Part shown: positions 23,537 to 37,900 of the stretch, in pieces
Numbering within the stretch: position 1 is the first letter of the stretch
How the letters are laid out: each line of letters starts with the position of its first letter
NCBI RefSeq assembly: GCF_041381155.1
Contig: NC_091134.1
Coordinates: forward strand, 15,130,008 to 15,194,007
DNA length: 64,000 nucleotides
Source: Argopecten irradians
Taxonomy: Eukaryota > Mollusca > Bivalvia > Pectinida > Pectinidae
Reading direction: 5' to 3'
The notes under the pieces: model-generated
Told to the model about the DNA's origin: nothing
Seen by the model: only the letters and a program-made list of their open reading frames with translations
Databases searched by the model: none
Position numbers and translations under genes: made by a program

Positions 23537-25798
23537 TAACTCTTCATTTTATTGGAGTTGTGTATGGTTTCTGAATTTGCCATTTCTTATCTTCAATGAA
23601 ATTTAGTACAAATTCATCATTTTTATGACACTGTAAATTTACTTAATTACGAATAAAGGAAACATTTTTGGTTAATAGTGACAAAGTTGGAATCTATTAT
23701 TAAATATTGAAAGTGAAATATAATATATTTTAAGGCAAACAATGCAGACTTTTTTTTAAGTCTTCGGTTAATGCTTTTGATAATAATCTGTTTTTTTTTT
23801 TTTTTTTTTTTTTTTGCTTTATTAGATTTCAGATCTTTGATAATGTGTATAATATTGAATCAATATGTTTTTTTTTCTGATATTAGTACGTCTCGCGAGT
23901 ATTTATCATACTATGTATCCAATTCCTCGGTTAGACCTCGGTATATCATAAACCAGGCCGCCACAGAAAGTTTTCTGTTGGCTTAGAAGGATGTAAAAAT
24001 TGGCTACATGGAAAGTTCGACATTGATTTTTAATGGTTTATTCGGTACCTGAAGTAAACCGATCAAGAAAACATGATTAAATCCTTCCTAATCGATTATA
24101 TAACCTGTACAAAGCCATGCACTACCATAGGAACCCCGCAGTTCCTTGTGTAATTCTCGCTATATGTAAACCACACTGCAAGAGATAAAAAGGGATTTTG
24201 ATATCTCCATAAATCTACGCACTGCCCTGGATATCAAGGCTAACAGATGATTTAATGGACCTCAAAAGGTTCTTATCAAAGGAATATAGACCGACTAAGA
24301 AGGCACATGTATGATGTATTACTGCTGAATTAATTACACATACACAAAAAACCTTATTAGACTGTACTGATGCAGCTCTTCGTGACCCAGGAATAGATTC
24401 TGAAGCATGAGTATAGTAATACTGAGTTATAAAGACAGTCGTCTGCTAGGCATACTAATTATTTCCTTTCTCGTAATTCATATAGTTACCTTGAATTTGC
24501 AGACTGGAATTAAACTTTAATTATACCTTAACTAACTGTGACCATAGATATGTATGGATTTAATTTTGCACTGGACATGTTTAGTCTAGACAGTGATATG
24601 CCAAGATCGCAATTTTTACTTGTCCACGCAGCGAGGATATACCTATATCTGGTTATTGTCTCGCGATTTTTACCGGCCATTGTGTTTTTTGTGAAAAAAA
24701 AAAGAAACATGTTAACTCTGCAAAGCAGATTGCACATAAAATGAATATCGTTAAATTGAATTTTCTCATTCAATTTGAAATCGGGAATTCGCTTTAATTA
24801 GGCAGCTAAACTGTGTTCGTAAAGATGAAATAAAAGAGAAAATGTGAAAATGTGCATGTCGCGAATAAATCCACAAATACAGTAATAAGGATGTTAATGA
24901 TAAGGTAATTAACAATTAATAATAATCAAAGATATCAGCAAAAATCAAATCTAATTTCACAGCAAATGGTGATGTTTATATATAAGACGGTTAATAATAA
25001 CGATTAATAATCAGTTGCTAATCATTAAGCGATATCGCGTTTGGATTTGGGGTTGGCGATATCACATCACACCATGGTTGATATCACAAAATGGGATCTT
25101 CAATCATTAGATCAAGTTTTTTATATTATCATCATCGTGCTCATTGCATTATTTCTGAAAGTGGCCTAAGTAAATGTGTAAGGTATCGAATAAGCTATAA
25201 GACTGTTTTATATCTTTTTACCATATACCTTTATTTGCAGACACTTACTAGTCATTTCTAATTCCATTGAATGAATCATACAACAAAACGTTCTAAAATC
25301 GTTTTTGATAAAATTATAAAATCCGCTAGCTTTACATATCTAAGAACAATGAATAATACATTTCATACATTAACGTACGACAAGACTTGATATTGTCAAT
25401 GTACTTTAGCATATTTGAATAAACCCAAAAGTAAGCATACCATTGCTAGAATACGCAAATAAACTACCTTGTTGTAATTTTTTATCATTCTTTACAAAAT
25501 ACCTGGTCTTTGCAATACGTGCATTCCATTTCCTATCCATGTCGTTTCGAGACGAAATGCATTATAAAACTGCACACTCATTGAGGTGACCTCTATTTTG
25601 TCTGCTATTGTCTGATACAGTTGCATTCATATTGGAGGAAGTTTGTGCGGATAAAACAATTTTTCAATTTGCTCCAAAAGACTAAATGGGCATGTTCGGA
25701 TTTTTAAACTTGCTGGCAATTAAAATTCAGTGAATATTAATTATCTGTTTGATACAGGACGTACATTTACGGTCGTCAGGTTTTTTTTTTGTTAAATT
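23537..25798. other. No gene recognised
   Basis: AT-rich sequence with only short frames, apart from the poly-T tract. The overlapping plus and minus frames near 24,530-24,770 overlap each other and show no domain. Confidence 0.35.
23791..23815 (+). repeat. Poly-T tract
   Basis: A run of 25 T. It could be the tail of an old minus-strand retroposon, but no body is recognisable next to it. Confidence 0.9.
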
Positions 25799-26155
25799 TG
25801 TCCACTGCTGGCAAAAGTGTTTTTTCACTATCGAAAACAGGAGCAGACACGATTTAGAATTTTCCTTCAGTTACAAAAGCTACTTACTTTTTAACATTAC
25901 CACAATTGCTTAATTCGAGCTTCCAATTTTTTCTTTAAGTTAGAAACATAAAAAAATTAATATTGCAGCCCGAAAAAAATTCCGTGTCACAATACCCTAT
26001 ATAGAATGAAGTGCTGATTGCGCATGCACCATAAAAATAAATTATCTTATATTATTTTTTGTGTTACTTAGACATACCATTAACTACCAAATTATTGTTT
26101 CAAATATGATATATATAATTTATTTTCTGTTCTGTGGTGGAGCAATCTTTTAGAG
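25799..26155 (+). mobile_element. Non-autonomous DNA transposon (MITE), family copy A
   Basis: It matches copies at 33,782-34,142 and, inverted, 53,291-53,650. Shared blocks in order are CCAC(T/G)GCTG, TTTTTTCACTATC(G/A)AAAACAG, TTCAGTTACAAAAG, GAAAAA(A)TTCCGTG, GATTGCGCATG and a final GTGGTGGAGCA. The ends are more decayed here than in copy B. No coding capacity. Confidence 0.6.
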
Positions 26156-29147
26156 ATGTCCTTAGTTTAGACATCAGAAAAATGTTGAATTTTATTTCAC
26201 AAAATACTAGAAAGAAAGCTGGTGCGATCACTGTTAGAATGCTAGATGTATAGTACATTACACATTTGGAACTCTTTTTGTTACCTTATTTTCTATGACT
26301 CACTATCGAAGTGGATAGTTATTATATGTTTGTGCGGCTATAGGTTGAGCACTACGATCCGCGCGCATAGAGCGGCATGTACCAATGATTTCAACGTTGA
26401 TAGGAAAAACGGGTGTATGATTGGTTGTATGACTGGGGGGTTTCTTGGAGAGTGAGTTGGTAGTAACCTGGGGTGCTACGTCGAAACCATTGTTGGGGTA
26501 ACTGTGTGGGTTTAACTTTTATGGATTTGGGTTTCGCTCCGGAGACCTCCCTTCTCAGATTAGCAATCAAACTTCAACTGCTATTTGACTGACAGAGGTT
26601 AATTAATTAATAATAAAACCAATAAGGGCAATTATGGTGAAAATGGTTCCTCTTATATAGCAATCAAGTGGCAGTGGGGTTTTTCATTATCTAGGTCACA
26701 AATCATGTTCGTTTTCTGCTCAGACCAAAAGAAGAGAAGGTTTGTCTAATTGAGGAACCCCCCCCTGTGGGTCTATCGGTTATTTTATTATAAGGGCCCT
26801 CCGTTTTTTTAAAACCGCTTTGCTGTTATTAGCGTATGTATTTAATCTACAGTACTATCTAAATTTTTTGTCATTAGTCACAATAGTAATTACCATTCTT
26901 TTAAAATTTTGAAATATTTATTAGTTAAGATATTGAAATCATTGGGTTAGAACTTTTTTTGGTTGGATGTATGAATTGTTTTTGGTGGGAAAACTTCGAT
27001 GAACTTCTAAATAATGTTTTTTGTTTTTTTTTTTACCTTACATTAATCCAAAGGATTTTTCAAAATTTCACAAAGGCAACCCAATACTTAAGCTTTAATA
27101 TACTTGACCCTTAATCATTACATTATATAAGTATTATAAAAATAAATGAATTTGTTTTTTCCTCTCGAATCTCTCGATTGTTTGAAAATTGAAAGCACAA
27201 TGTTGTTGTTTTAGGATTTTAATATGGAAATAGTTTTGCTCTTAGTGTAAAGAAAAACATCTAAATATTTTTGTGAGGAATCTCTCACGTTACCTAATCG
27301 TTAGAAAGAAACATTCTTGGTCGCCAATCTATTTCCTTATAAAGTTCTAATCCAGAATCGGAAACCTCAATCGGCAGTTCCATAATAGAAAACGAGTTTT
27401 CATCCTGTACTAGATTTATAGTCATTGGGCAATCACAAGTTTTTCATCATTTGCGTAGAACTACACGGCTACGATGCAGTCAGATGTAGTTACACTTTAT
27501 ACTTTTACCTTCTACAATCTAGAAACTTGTTTCTCAGCTGCCAAAAGGGGTATATTATATATCTATCCTGTGTGCGAATGGTATCACCACTTGCAAACCC
27601 TGCCCGAATGAACTTACTTTTCATTGTAAATACAATTCTTCGGGAAGCGTATAACTATCCTGAAACATTCAAACTCTGGCCGTAGTATCTATATTACACA
27701 ATATCAAAAATTGCCGATACAGCAACATAGTTTTTAATATCAACAGATATTGAAACTGTAAACAAGTGATTTTCTATGTTGTGTATAATCTGGAACAAAT
27801 GCATGTGATTGTAGATGAATTGTTTTATCACTTTTCGATGATAGCGTGTTCAATTCGACCGGACCAGCAATATAATTTACTTTCCAAGAATTAAAAAATT
27901 GCATTTATATCAATTAAATCATAGTGTTGGTGCTGTTTTTGTTAAACATCATCTTTATATCTGCTATAGCAATTATCACAGGGCTTGGTCAATCATAAAA
28001 GCAATACTATTGAACAATGGCATGCCAAAATTAACGAAAAGTTACTATTCAATATTAATTTATTTTAAATTCCAATATTAATATAGAGGCCTATTGATAC
28101 ATCATTAAACTTTAGTGGTTATTGAAACATACAAATTATATGAGATACGAGATTAGAATGTCCCCTGTTCCACTAAACTATTACTATAAACCCAGCCTAA
28201 ATTGTTGTTCGGATGTGTTTCCAATTCCACAGATTAAGAATGTTATCAGATCTAGTAAAACCTGTTTCAAAATCGGGATTCGAAGGTCCCCAATATGATT
28301 TTATTTTGAGAGACTTTATTACTCTCTCACTCTCTCTCTTTTAAATTTCTACCGATTTATTCTCTCTCTGTATATCATTGAGTGTTGACTTCGTTTTTTT
28401 ATTTAATATAATGGCACCCATAGAATTTTCCAATAGACCCTCTACACACCAATCTGGTACATTACGGTAATTTAACTGAAAATATTTAATTTAGGCAAAA
28501 ATACAAGTCGACAGTCTTTGTGGTCCACAGATGGAAAACAAATTTAATCATTAATGGTCAATATGCTAATCTTATAAACAAAACAAAACACAAAACATAA
28601 AACAGAGCACGTTAAATAAACAGTATACATAACAAAATTCAGTCGTCGTATTACGTATTCATAATGTGGTTTTAGATGCTTTTTGGTATGAGTTCATTGA
28701 TACTAAATTTTAGGGTGCGTTAGACTGTGGAGAAAGAGATGACAACATTAAAACAAAATTTCGTTGTTTTTTTAATGTCCTCGTGGTTTCAATAGGCAAC
28801 CGACAAAAATAACAACGAAGTATTGCCCATGATTATATCAGTAAAATAGACATGCTGACATGATCTGGCTTAAGGTGCATCGTTTTATTAGGAAAGGAAG
28901 TGTAAGGGCATACTGACGCTAAACCCTGTTGATCGGATCTGCCCCATTGTATGTCAATAATAAAAAGCAAAAAAAAAACACCCATTCTTCTTTAGCTACT
29001 TGATCCGACAGTAAGCTTTTCCGTATTCAATATGTATTGTGCACTTAGAGTCAAAGCCTTACATGTTTATATGTATCAGTTGCGGTAGTGATCAAATATA
29101 CACTAGACAGTCCATCACAGTCTATTTTGCCCTTGTAGAATACAATA
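26156..29147. other. No gene recognised
   Basis: This stretch has a GC-richer patch near 26,310-26,560, a TCTC-rich simple repeat at about 28,318-28,372 and many T-runs. The 86-codon frame at 27,425-27,685 has no recognisable domain and no matching splice sites. Confidence 0.35.
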
Positions 29148-29372
29148 CTACTTAGTACGATCTATCTTGTGCTGAACCAAGCCATCCTGATTATCAATGA
29201 ACTGATCAACCGTGAACCTATACATTCTGTCACTAGGAAGGAATCGACAGTACGTACAAAATCGTTTCCGTGGAAGTTTGTTTTTTCTAGATCTTAGTAT
29301 TGTAAGATGTATTACGCCTTCGTGGTGACATAAATTGAGGTCCACGGTATCAAGGCTATGGCTTAAGTATTC
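29148..29372 (-). other. Possible minus-strand coding exon
   Basis: This minus-strand frame of about 74 codons has balanced codon use in an AT-rich setting. It contains RSRKNKLPRKRFCTYC and YRFTVDQFIDNQDG and ends at TAG. The acceptor is ambiguous (CTTAAG or CCATAG) and its phase does not fit the candidate first exon at 29,595-29,760. No family was recognised. Confidence 0.22.
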
Positions 29373-29594
29373 TTAATTTAAAACTTATCCTAATGAAAAG
29401 AAAATTTAACAGCCATTGTTATGTCTGTTTTATAATAATATAAAATTAACAACTTTTCAAATATGCTCTCAATGTTTGTTTTAGTAAAATACCCAAATAT
29501 GACCCCCCAAAACATAATCTTTACCAACTATAAAAAATGTTCTATTCATATAGTTTATGCTATACTATGTCGAAGTACAATGTTCAAAACTTAC

Positions 29595-29760
29595 CATCAA
29601 GACTGCTGAGCAGTTGAAATGGCTCAGCCCAGTATAATCCCACTGTTCGTAACTTCTAATAGTTAAACTTGGCGACCGGTGCGACGTGATATCCTTATAA
29701 GTCTGTGTCTGGTCATGGTCACCTGTAGTCTGCAGCTATATACGAGTGTACCGCTATACC
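29595..29760 (-). other. Possible 5' exon with strong splice donor on the minus strand
   Basis: A GC-richer block reads on the minus strand from about 29,760 to a consensus donor, GATG|GTAAGT, whose last exon base is 29,595. It contains a short upstream frame starting ATGACCAGACAC. A TATATA-like word lies close to the right boundary. It could be an untranslated first exon of a minus-strand transcript; no downstream exon is firmly linked. Confidence 0.2.
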
Positions 29761-29960
29761 ATCCAATGATTGACTGGCACTGATCACTGGAGAGATCGGC
29801 AGTACTGAGTATCAGAGAGAGACGGCCACTTTAAGCAGTGATGCAGCTACTTTATTGAACACTGTATCAGAGCTATCTGGCATGCATTAGTCTTCATATA
29901 GCGGAGCCTGGAGGGTGGATACTCGCGTCTGAGATGCTTGCTTCTCACGAGCTCTTAAAC

Positions 29961-31639
29961 TATCGACTTCAAGTCAAGTTTTGCATCAAGAAGGATAAGA
30001 CTATAATTACTGTTCTTCAGTCGCATTTTGATATAATACTTCCTAAAACATTTCGAAATAATTATGCCATAGTATCTCGAGTACATTGTATAATTTTGTT
30101 GTCATATTCAAACAATACCCTGACCCATATTTAAAGACCTGTATCATAAACCACTTTAAAGATTCAAATATCTAAAGATACTCGAGTGATTTAAAACCTA
30201 AAAAAAGTAGTTTCAGAATCGGAGTGAGGAGAATTATACCATATGGAATAAAATGGAATCATTTTAAAGCGCGAAGATGAGATGCTAAACTTCAGAAGTA
30301 TGGTAATGTCATGAGAGCATCTGACTTAACATTGTCGTAGCCTGATGGTAAAACTTTGACACTCGCATCTCAACGGACGGCCGTCTGCTATCTCCTAGAC
30401 GTTTTGCCTTGGAGTCCTACCGATTCTTGCATATAATTCCCAACATAGTGGCAGATATATTTGATGATCACTCACAGACGAAATCTCAGATGCAAATGAT
30501 CCATTTAATCGCATAAAACACAAATATATAACAAACTGTATAGCCGGCTTCTCAGTATAATGCTACTTATAATGGCATCAGAAAAAAACCCACATTTTGT
30601 CTGATTTCAAAACCTTTAACACTCCTCGCATAGTTTCATTATGTGATGAGATAACTAACTATATGTATACTTCATACATCAGAATATTAAATTTGCATTT
30701 AAAAATCGCACATGGAACAGAAGATGTAATTTTGTTATACATGTAGCTTTGGGTTTATCCGAATGGCCATCGATATTAAGTTTTGTTTGTTTGTATATTT
30801 GTTGTATTAAAGTCCTATTAACAGTCAGGGTAAGTACACAAATTACAACTTTACAAGTATAGCATTGTCTCATGGAGCCGTACCAAATACTGAAAATGGC
30901 ATTTTGCATGCAGGATAATTTTACCGAATACCGTCACGTTTGTAAGAAGTAATTGAATCGTGAGCTCACTGGATGTCACAATCAATGTCTTATTTGGGGT
31001 TAAGATATGACAAATTAAAAGGATACAATTTGAACCCTTTAAGGATTTCTTCAGCTGAAGTAGGCATCTTCTTCGAATGATGATACACACAAAAATAATT
31101 TGACAAATCAAGATGTAACGTGTTTTCGTCCTAGATTTGACACTCTTCTCTAATGTCAACAATCCAATATGGCCGACCAAGCACCTTGTAGATTCATACG
31201 CATACATCACAAATCAAGATCTTTAAAATGTTTGTACAAAATATATAGAATATCCTGAGACACCTAACACTTTATATTGTAGTAATAAACAGATAACTTG
31301 TCGTTGAAATAGAAAGTATTGAAAAAATAATATCAACTATTTGCTTATCTCCGATTTCATAACAGATGCGAACTATATTTCCATACCACCCTATCAACCG
31401 GAAAGCGTATTACTCCGTCTTCTGAGTTGGTCGGTCATTTTTTGTGAACGATGGACCCTGAACATGACGGGTGAAAGTGCTCAGTTCACATGAGAGATAT
31501 GCACCTCTAGCATTAGTTTTCTTAAGTTTGTATGTCACGATTTCAATATTTTTCCCCAAAGCTGTAATTTCAATCTATCAGAAATCTGACTCTAAGCTGA
31601 ACTCTGACATTGTTTTGACTGTTGGTCATGTGAAGCATA
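29961..31639. other. No gene recognised upstream of PEX5
   Basis: AT-rich sequence. A 119-codon minus-strand frame (30,851-31,210) is rich in Ile, Leu and Thr, has no domain and is probably chance. Distal PEX5 regulatory sequence may lie here but cannot be identified. Confidence 0.35.
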
Positions 31640-31741
31640 GGTATTTAGCACGCTGATAAGTCCAAGACCCACTATAGACTAATATATAGAGATAAATATT
31701 AGTCTATAGTGGGTCTTGGACTTATCAGCGTGCTAAATACC
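31640..31741. repeat. Perfect 46-bp inverted repeat with 10-nt loop
   Basis: The left arm (31,640-31,685) begins GGTATTTAGCACGCTGATAA, and the right arm (31,696-31,741) is its exact reverse complement. The loop is ATAGAGATAA. All 46 pairs match. It lies about 220 bp upstream of the PEX5 start codon. If transcribed it would form a long perfect hairpin. An assembly or cloning fold-back artefact is also possible. Confidence 0.95.
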
Positions 31742-31935
31742 AATGTGTGAAGGAGCGTAATATGTAAACTTTCTTCAGTCTCTTTCAGTTTCATAATTAC
31801 GGATAGATTTTCACGATATATCTAGGTCATAACAAAATTATCGTCTCAAAACTTACATTTGTATTAGGTATCTGATAAAATTATTGTTTACAGTATGTAA
31901 ATAAATTATTGTTTCATTGGCAAACAGATACCTTC

Positions 31936-31950
31936 ATGATTGCTTTATAA
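31936..31950 (+). promoter_or_regulatory. Short upstream open reading frame before PEX5
   Basis: ATG ATT GCT TTA TAA lies 12 nt before the PEX5 start codon. If it is in the 5' UTR it could reduce initiation at the main start. The transcript start is not known. Confidence 0.35.
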
Positions 31951-31962
31951 ACAACGTTCAAG

Positions 31963-34900
31963 ATGGCAATGAGAAACTTGGTTGAAGGGGAGTGTGGTGG
32001 AAGTAACTCCTTGATGAAGTTGACCAGTCATTTTACACAGGACAAGGCACTTAGACAGGTAATACTACCCATTTAGTGCCTGCATGCTTACATTTAATGA
32101 AGACGAATATGCTGAAGTTGTATCAAAGTTCTTCTGAATTGAGTTCTTCTAATAATTATTGTGACATTCATAAATTCAAAACAGAACTGGAAGATATTTT
32201 AATTAACCATTAGAAGGTTGGGGGAAACCAATAAGTTATGTATTATATACAAACTAGAGAATTATACCCCAATTGGAGTATGGATTTGATTACTAAAAAG
32301 TTAGAAATGCTTTCAAATGAACTTTTTCCAGATATTTTCACAAATTGCATTTATTTAACTATGATAATTAACACAAATGTAAGAATTAGATTTATTTACA
32401 TGTTGGAAAGTATTGAAAATAGATGCAACACTTTGAGAAAAATTTGAAAAAAAGTTACTAAGTAACATGCTAACAAACACTTCTACTGCACAAATTTTAG
32501 TAAATTGTACTTTATCTTGACATATATTAATGCAATATTTTTTTGAAAAGTAGGGCAAAGGTTGAGATTTAAACAATTTAGGCTATTTATAGTAACAAAT
32601 CCATACTCTAATTAGGCTATTATAGGTTAGATTCCATATAACACTTAAAGAGATGGTTTTCCCTGACCTGATTAGATTGAATAAAAGCCAATTATAATAT
32701 ATAATGTGCTGTGCATTGTCGACAGAAATGTTATAATCTGAACCTCAATGTAAAAAATATGAGAATTCTGGATAACTTGTATATATATATGGATAATAAG
32801 TTACTTAAACCATTTTATAACTAATAGATTGTAGTGGTGGTCAGAAACTTCTAGGATACTTTTTTAATCTCTCTAAAATTATGTAGAATGCTTTTATATT
32901 AGGTAAGTCTGAGAAAAATTTAATATTTTGAAAAATGTCGGCCTTGTTAAAAACATTACATGCATGTTTCAGGTTACAACTGAAAAAAATAAATTTGAAC
33001 GGAATTTTTTCTTTTATTTAAATATTCTATTGAGGCCAATTAAAATGTCTGCTTTAGGGTTACATTGGCAAAGTAAAATTCAGGGTTAGGTGGCTAGAGG
33101 ATTTTTGTTTCTGTTTTTTTTTAGTGTCTTTAAAACTCTAAAATGAAAACTTCCGAAACCAACAGTCTGAGGTAAAAATCAGACTTTTTAAATATTTTTT
33201 TCTGAGAAAAGTGGGAAAAAATTAGGGTAGGTAGGGGTATAAAAAAATAAGGGTCGGTCGGGTAAACCCTAAACAAACATTTTTTTTTTTTTTTGCCTAA
33301 TTTACTTATATCATAATAAGATTAAATCTCCATATTCAAATTTTAGTTTTATTAACTATGATTTACTTTTAAATGATGATGTCAACATCATAGTAAGAAC
33401 TGTGTCACACCATATTTTATTATGTCCCTGTTGTAGTTAATTATCCCCAATATGAAAACTACTTACTAGAATAGCAACTTAGCAAGTGCATACATGTATG
33501 TTTTTCCACTTACTTACAAACTATAATAGCAAATAAGATAACCATTAATTCAAGGTTTGAATTATGTCACTTTGGTTTACACCAAATCTGTTCCCCACAC
33601 ATTTTCTGTTTCTGATCTTCAAATGATCATATGTGGAGATTTTTCTTATTATTGGAGGTTAGAAGACAGAACTTTATTGCTTTTATGAACCAGATGGTAT
33701 TAATTGTCAATTATTGTTTTAACTGTAAAATAATATAGGCTGGTCTGATAAATGTAACATTTGTACTATGTATTAAAGCTTAAGATGCTCCACGGCTGAC
33801 AAATGGTATTTTTTTCACTATCAAAAACAGCAGCAGATGATTTAGTATTTTTCTTCAGTTACAAAAGTTATTTACTTTACACCATTACTGCCATTGAAAA
33901 GTTTGAGCTTCTAATTTTACTTCAAGTTCAAAATATAAAAAAAAAAAATAATTGCATCCCGAAAAAATTCCGTGGCACTATATCCTATATGGAATGAAGT
34001 ACTGATTGCGCATGACCCAAAGGCAAAATAAATTATTGTACATTATTTTTTGTGTTAATTAGACTTTTGTATACATGATTAAACACTCATCATAGTTCAA
34101 ATGATTAATATCATTTTTGCTCTGTAGGCGTTGGAGCATCTTTAACTAAGGTGCATGTTCAGTTTTTGCTCCTTTGCTAGTTGAATTGTGACAAATGATA
34201 TTACTTACCCTACTGGATTTGTTTTTGCAGGAAGGTCTTGGGAGGCCCCAATCCCATTTAGGAGTGGTAAGTATTGTTTTATATATAATATTGTATATCA
34301 CTTTGACTGAAAACTAAAGCTACAAAAGAATTTGATACTTGTATATTGGTGGAAAAGAAATTTTATGATGTGTATAGCTCATTTCGCCCCAATATACATA
34401 TACAATTAGCTTTGTTGTGTTGACTATGTACACAAAAATAATTCTGGATCAAAATGGGATGTTGTCAAATCCTCTTGTCAAATGTAGTGATAATTAGGAT
34501 CTGTATTTTAATCATATTGTCTAAAAACAGAAAATCCCATCCAGTAAAACTATACCAGTTCCATACTTGTATTTGATTGTTGTAAAATAAGTTTATTTTA
34601 ACATGATATATTTATTTATTTTTTTTCTTTTAACAGGCAAACCGCCCAATTACAGAAATATCCGAGCATGAGGTTAGTGGTGTAGTATTGTATAGGGTGA
34701 TCTTTTTTAGATATGATAGTGATGTACAGTCAAAACATTAACAGAATAATCTTACGAGAAAATCAATGTCGATCAATAAAAGAATTACTGGTATAATCAT
34801 AAAAATATATAATGTACATGAATTCATGATCCGATAATAAGATTAAGACTACACTTTGCTATATTTGGGATAATTTATATTCTTTGTTTATTGAATAGTC

Positions 34901-37900
34901 TTTTTGATTTTGGTATTTCAAATTTCTTGATAATATAGTTTGATAAGATGCATCACATACAAATATTCTTTTCTAGTTGGTGGATGAGTTCCTGTCAGGG
35001 CCGAGGACATCTATGGCTCCACAAACGTTCCACATGGGTGGGCTGTTACAGGAAATGAGAGAGATTGAAGAAGCTGAATTAAAATATGCTCCACAAAGAG
35101 GTAAGTGCCGAAGCAGTAGCTTGTATAGCCTTAGGGCAAAGCAAAACTACAATATAAGCCATATATATTATTTGGTTGGGAAGGTGAATGAAACGCATGC
35201 AATGTATGCATTTATCACCATGTAGAAAACATTCACACCTTGAAAGGCTTTTGAACATTAAGCATAAATTAAGACCCCTCTCATAAATATCTGCTTTAAT
35301 ATGGCAGTATTCTGTATTTTTTTTTTTTTTTTTAGTTATAAAACTTGGAGCTTTATTATCCCACCGCCCAACAAAAGTTGGCGGGGGATAACAAATGGGT
35401 TCCTGGTCCGTCCGTACGAATGGTCGGATTTCACGGAGCATAAAACTCTAAAACAAGCAGTAGAGATATTTCCATGGGAAACTCATACAACACACATTGG
35501 TCTTATGGTCTAGTAGTGCCTTTTGCTATTTTTAGATTTTCATTTTTTTGCAGCATGGTATTTTTTCCGTAACCATGGAAACATCCATATATGGGTGATT
35601 GAAAATATGCAAAATATTTTTTGTACCCAGGTTCGTTTCCGGAGCTTGAGGGGCAGGGTCAAAAGGGGTCAATTTGGCTTTTTCCATATAAATGACTTCT
35701 TCTCTACAACTAAGCATGGTATAGCACCCATAATGCAATGGTAGCATCCTTATAGGGTGGGGATTCCAAATTGTGCAAATGATGGGGCTGACCCTAGCAC
35801 CCATAATACAATGGTAGCATCCTTATAGTGTGGGGATTCAAAATTGTGCAAATGATAGGGCTGACCAAAAGGGGTCAATTTTGCTATTTCCATATAAATG
35901 ACTTCTTCTCTGCAACTGAGCATGGTATAGCACCCATAATGCAATGGTAGCATCCTTATAGGGTGGGATTCCAAATTGTGCAAATGATAGGGCTGACCCC
36001 GGGCCTGAGGGGCGGGGTCAAAAGTGGTCAATTTCCATATAAATGACTTTTTCTCTGCAACTTAACATGGGATTTGCGCTCATAATGCAATGGTTACATC
36101 CTTATAGGGTTTGGATTCAAAATTTTTGCAAATGATGGTGGCTGACCCCCCTGGGGGCCTGAAGGGTGGGTTTCAAAAGGGGTTAATTTTAGCTATTTTC
36201 CATATAAACGACTTCTTCTCTGCCAGCTAAGAATGGAAGAGCACTTATAATGCAATGGTAGCATCCTTATAGATTGGGATTTGAAATTGTACAAATGAAG
36301 GGCTGACCCTCGGGGCCCTTAGACGGCAATAGATGCGAGGTCAAAAAGGTCACATTAGATTAGGCTACTTACTTACATATAGATTACTTTGTCGTCTGAA
36401 CCTATGTATTGGATAAGCATAATTTGTATGGTATCAATAGCATCATTGTATGGTTGTGATTCAAAATTAAACTTTGGTAGTCAATTTTGCTTATTTTTTT
36501 TCTAATTGTCAGAGTCTTGTGATAATTACTAACAAAAAACCAGGTGAGCGATACAGGCCCTCTGGGCCTCTTGTTTTTTTTAGTTATAAAACTTGGTTAT
36601 TGCTATTTGCTTCAGCCCTAGGGATTGCTGAGCTGGCCTCACAAGACAATTGGGCATCAGAGTTTCTGACCGACGGAAAGGATGCTGGTCACCAGGAATG
36701 GGCTGATGATTTTATGTCACAGAAACCTGCAATCTTACCATCCACCGATGTCAAATGGGCAGAGGACTATCTCGATCAGTCTGAACACAGGCCCTGGTTG
36801 GTATAAAATTCGAACATTGAAATTGTACAAAAGTACATGAATTGTTATTTAATCTGAAACACAATACATCAAATGTTATATTTTGTAAACTTGAAATCAT
36901 ATTTATATTCATGTAACCAAAATTTGATTTGTTTATTGTTCTTCATTAAAATATTCTTTATACTATATGGCAATATGTTAAAGTTCATTTAACTTGAATG
37001 TGCAGGTAAGATTTATTACATTGTGATGTTCCATAATCTTCAATTTAACTCACTTGCTTTAATTATCATATTAATTGTATACAATATAGATTTAGATCTT
37101 GTTTGTCATTAAACTCATTTCTGACATATCAGAATTAAAAACTAAGCCAAAAATTATTAATGTTGTATGATGTTGCATTGGTACAAATACCAGTAGATAT
37201 TTTAAAATATTATATTTCTGAAATGTTTGAATGACGCCAGAATGTTTTTATAGGACAGAAGAATTTGAGAAGGAAGTGTTGCTAGATGACTCTAAGTGGG
37301 TGGAAGACTTTAGTACAGAGCAGACCAATGATGCTGAACTATCTCAGACGGCAAAGAAACTAGTGGGAGGTATTGATGATCCCAAACTCGCAAACTCTGA
37401 GGTAGGCTATAGCCTGAAATGTTTGTTATATTACCTTTTGAATTTATACAAAATTTAAATTGTCCTTTTAGATTTCGAAAGTGTTTACAAAACATGAAAA
37501 TATGTTGCAGTTTTCATTTTGATAAAGGGACATATTTTTGGATCAACGCATAATTTGATGAAGTTCTGTTAACAAGGCTTGATCAGATATTCACTGCTTT
37601 TAGCCTTTCCTTATAAACAGAATATCCTCCTTTCCCATTTTCCAGAGAGTCCTTGCATTTCCCTTTTACCTAATCTTTCCAAGCTTTCCTCTCCATTGGA
37701 TTTATAGTTAATTTATAGCATGTGCTAATTGGAAATACATGGGAACTACATAGATTTATAATTATATTCATTTTAATTATAAGGGTCTATGGTCTAGTAG
37801 CAGACCACTAGTTCAAATCCTGGTATGGCGTGATGTTGTATCCATAATAAACAAATATCTAGATAACTTCTAAACGAGCCTTGTGATTGGACAGTTCAAA

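Noticed and set aside
30851..31210. 119-codon minus-strand frame upstream of PEX5
   Set aside because: Low-complexity Ile/Leu/Thr content expected from AT-rich DNA, with no domain or supporting exon.
33200..33260. Interstitial telomere (TTAGGG)n
   Set aside because: TTAGGG words occur singly inside a G-rich dispersed repeat, not in tandem.
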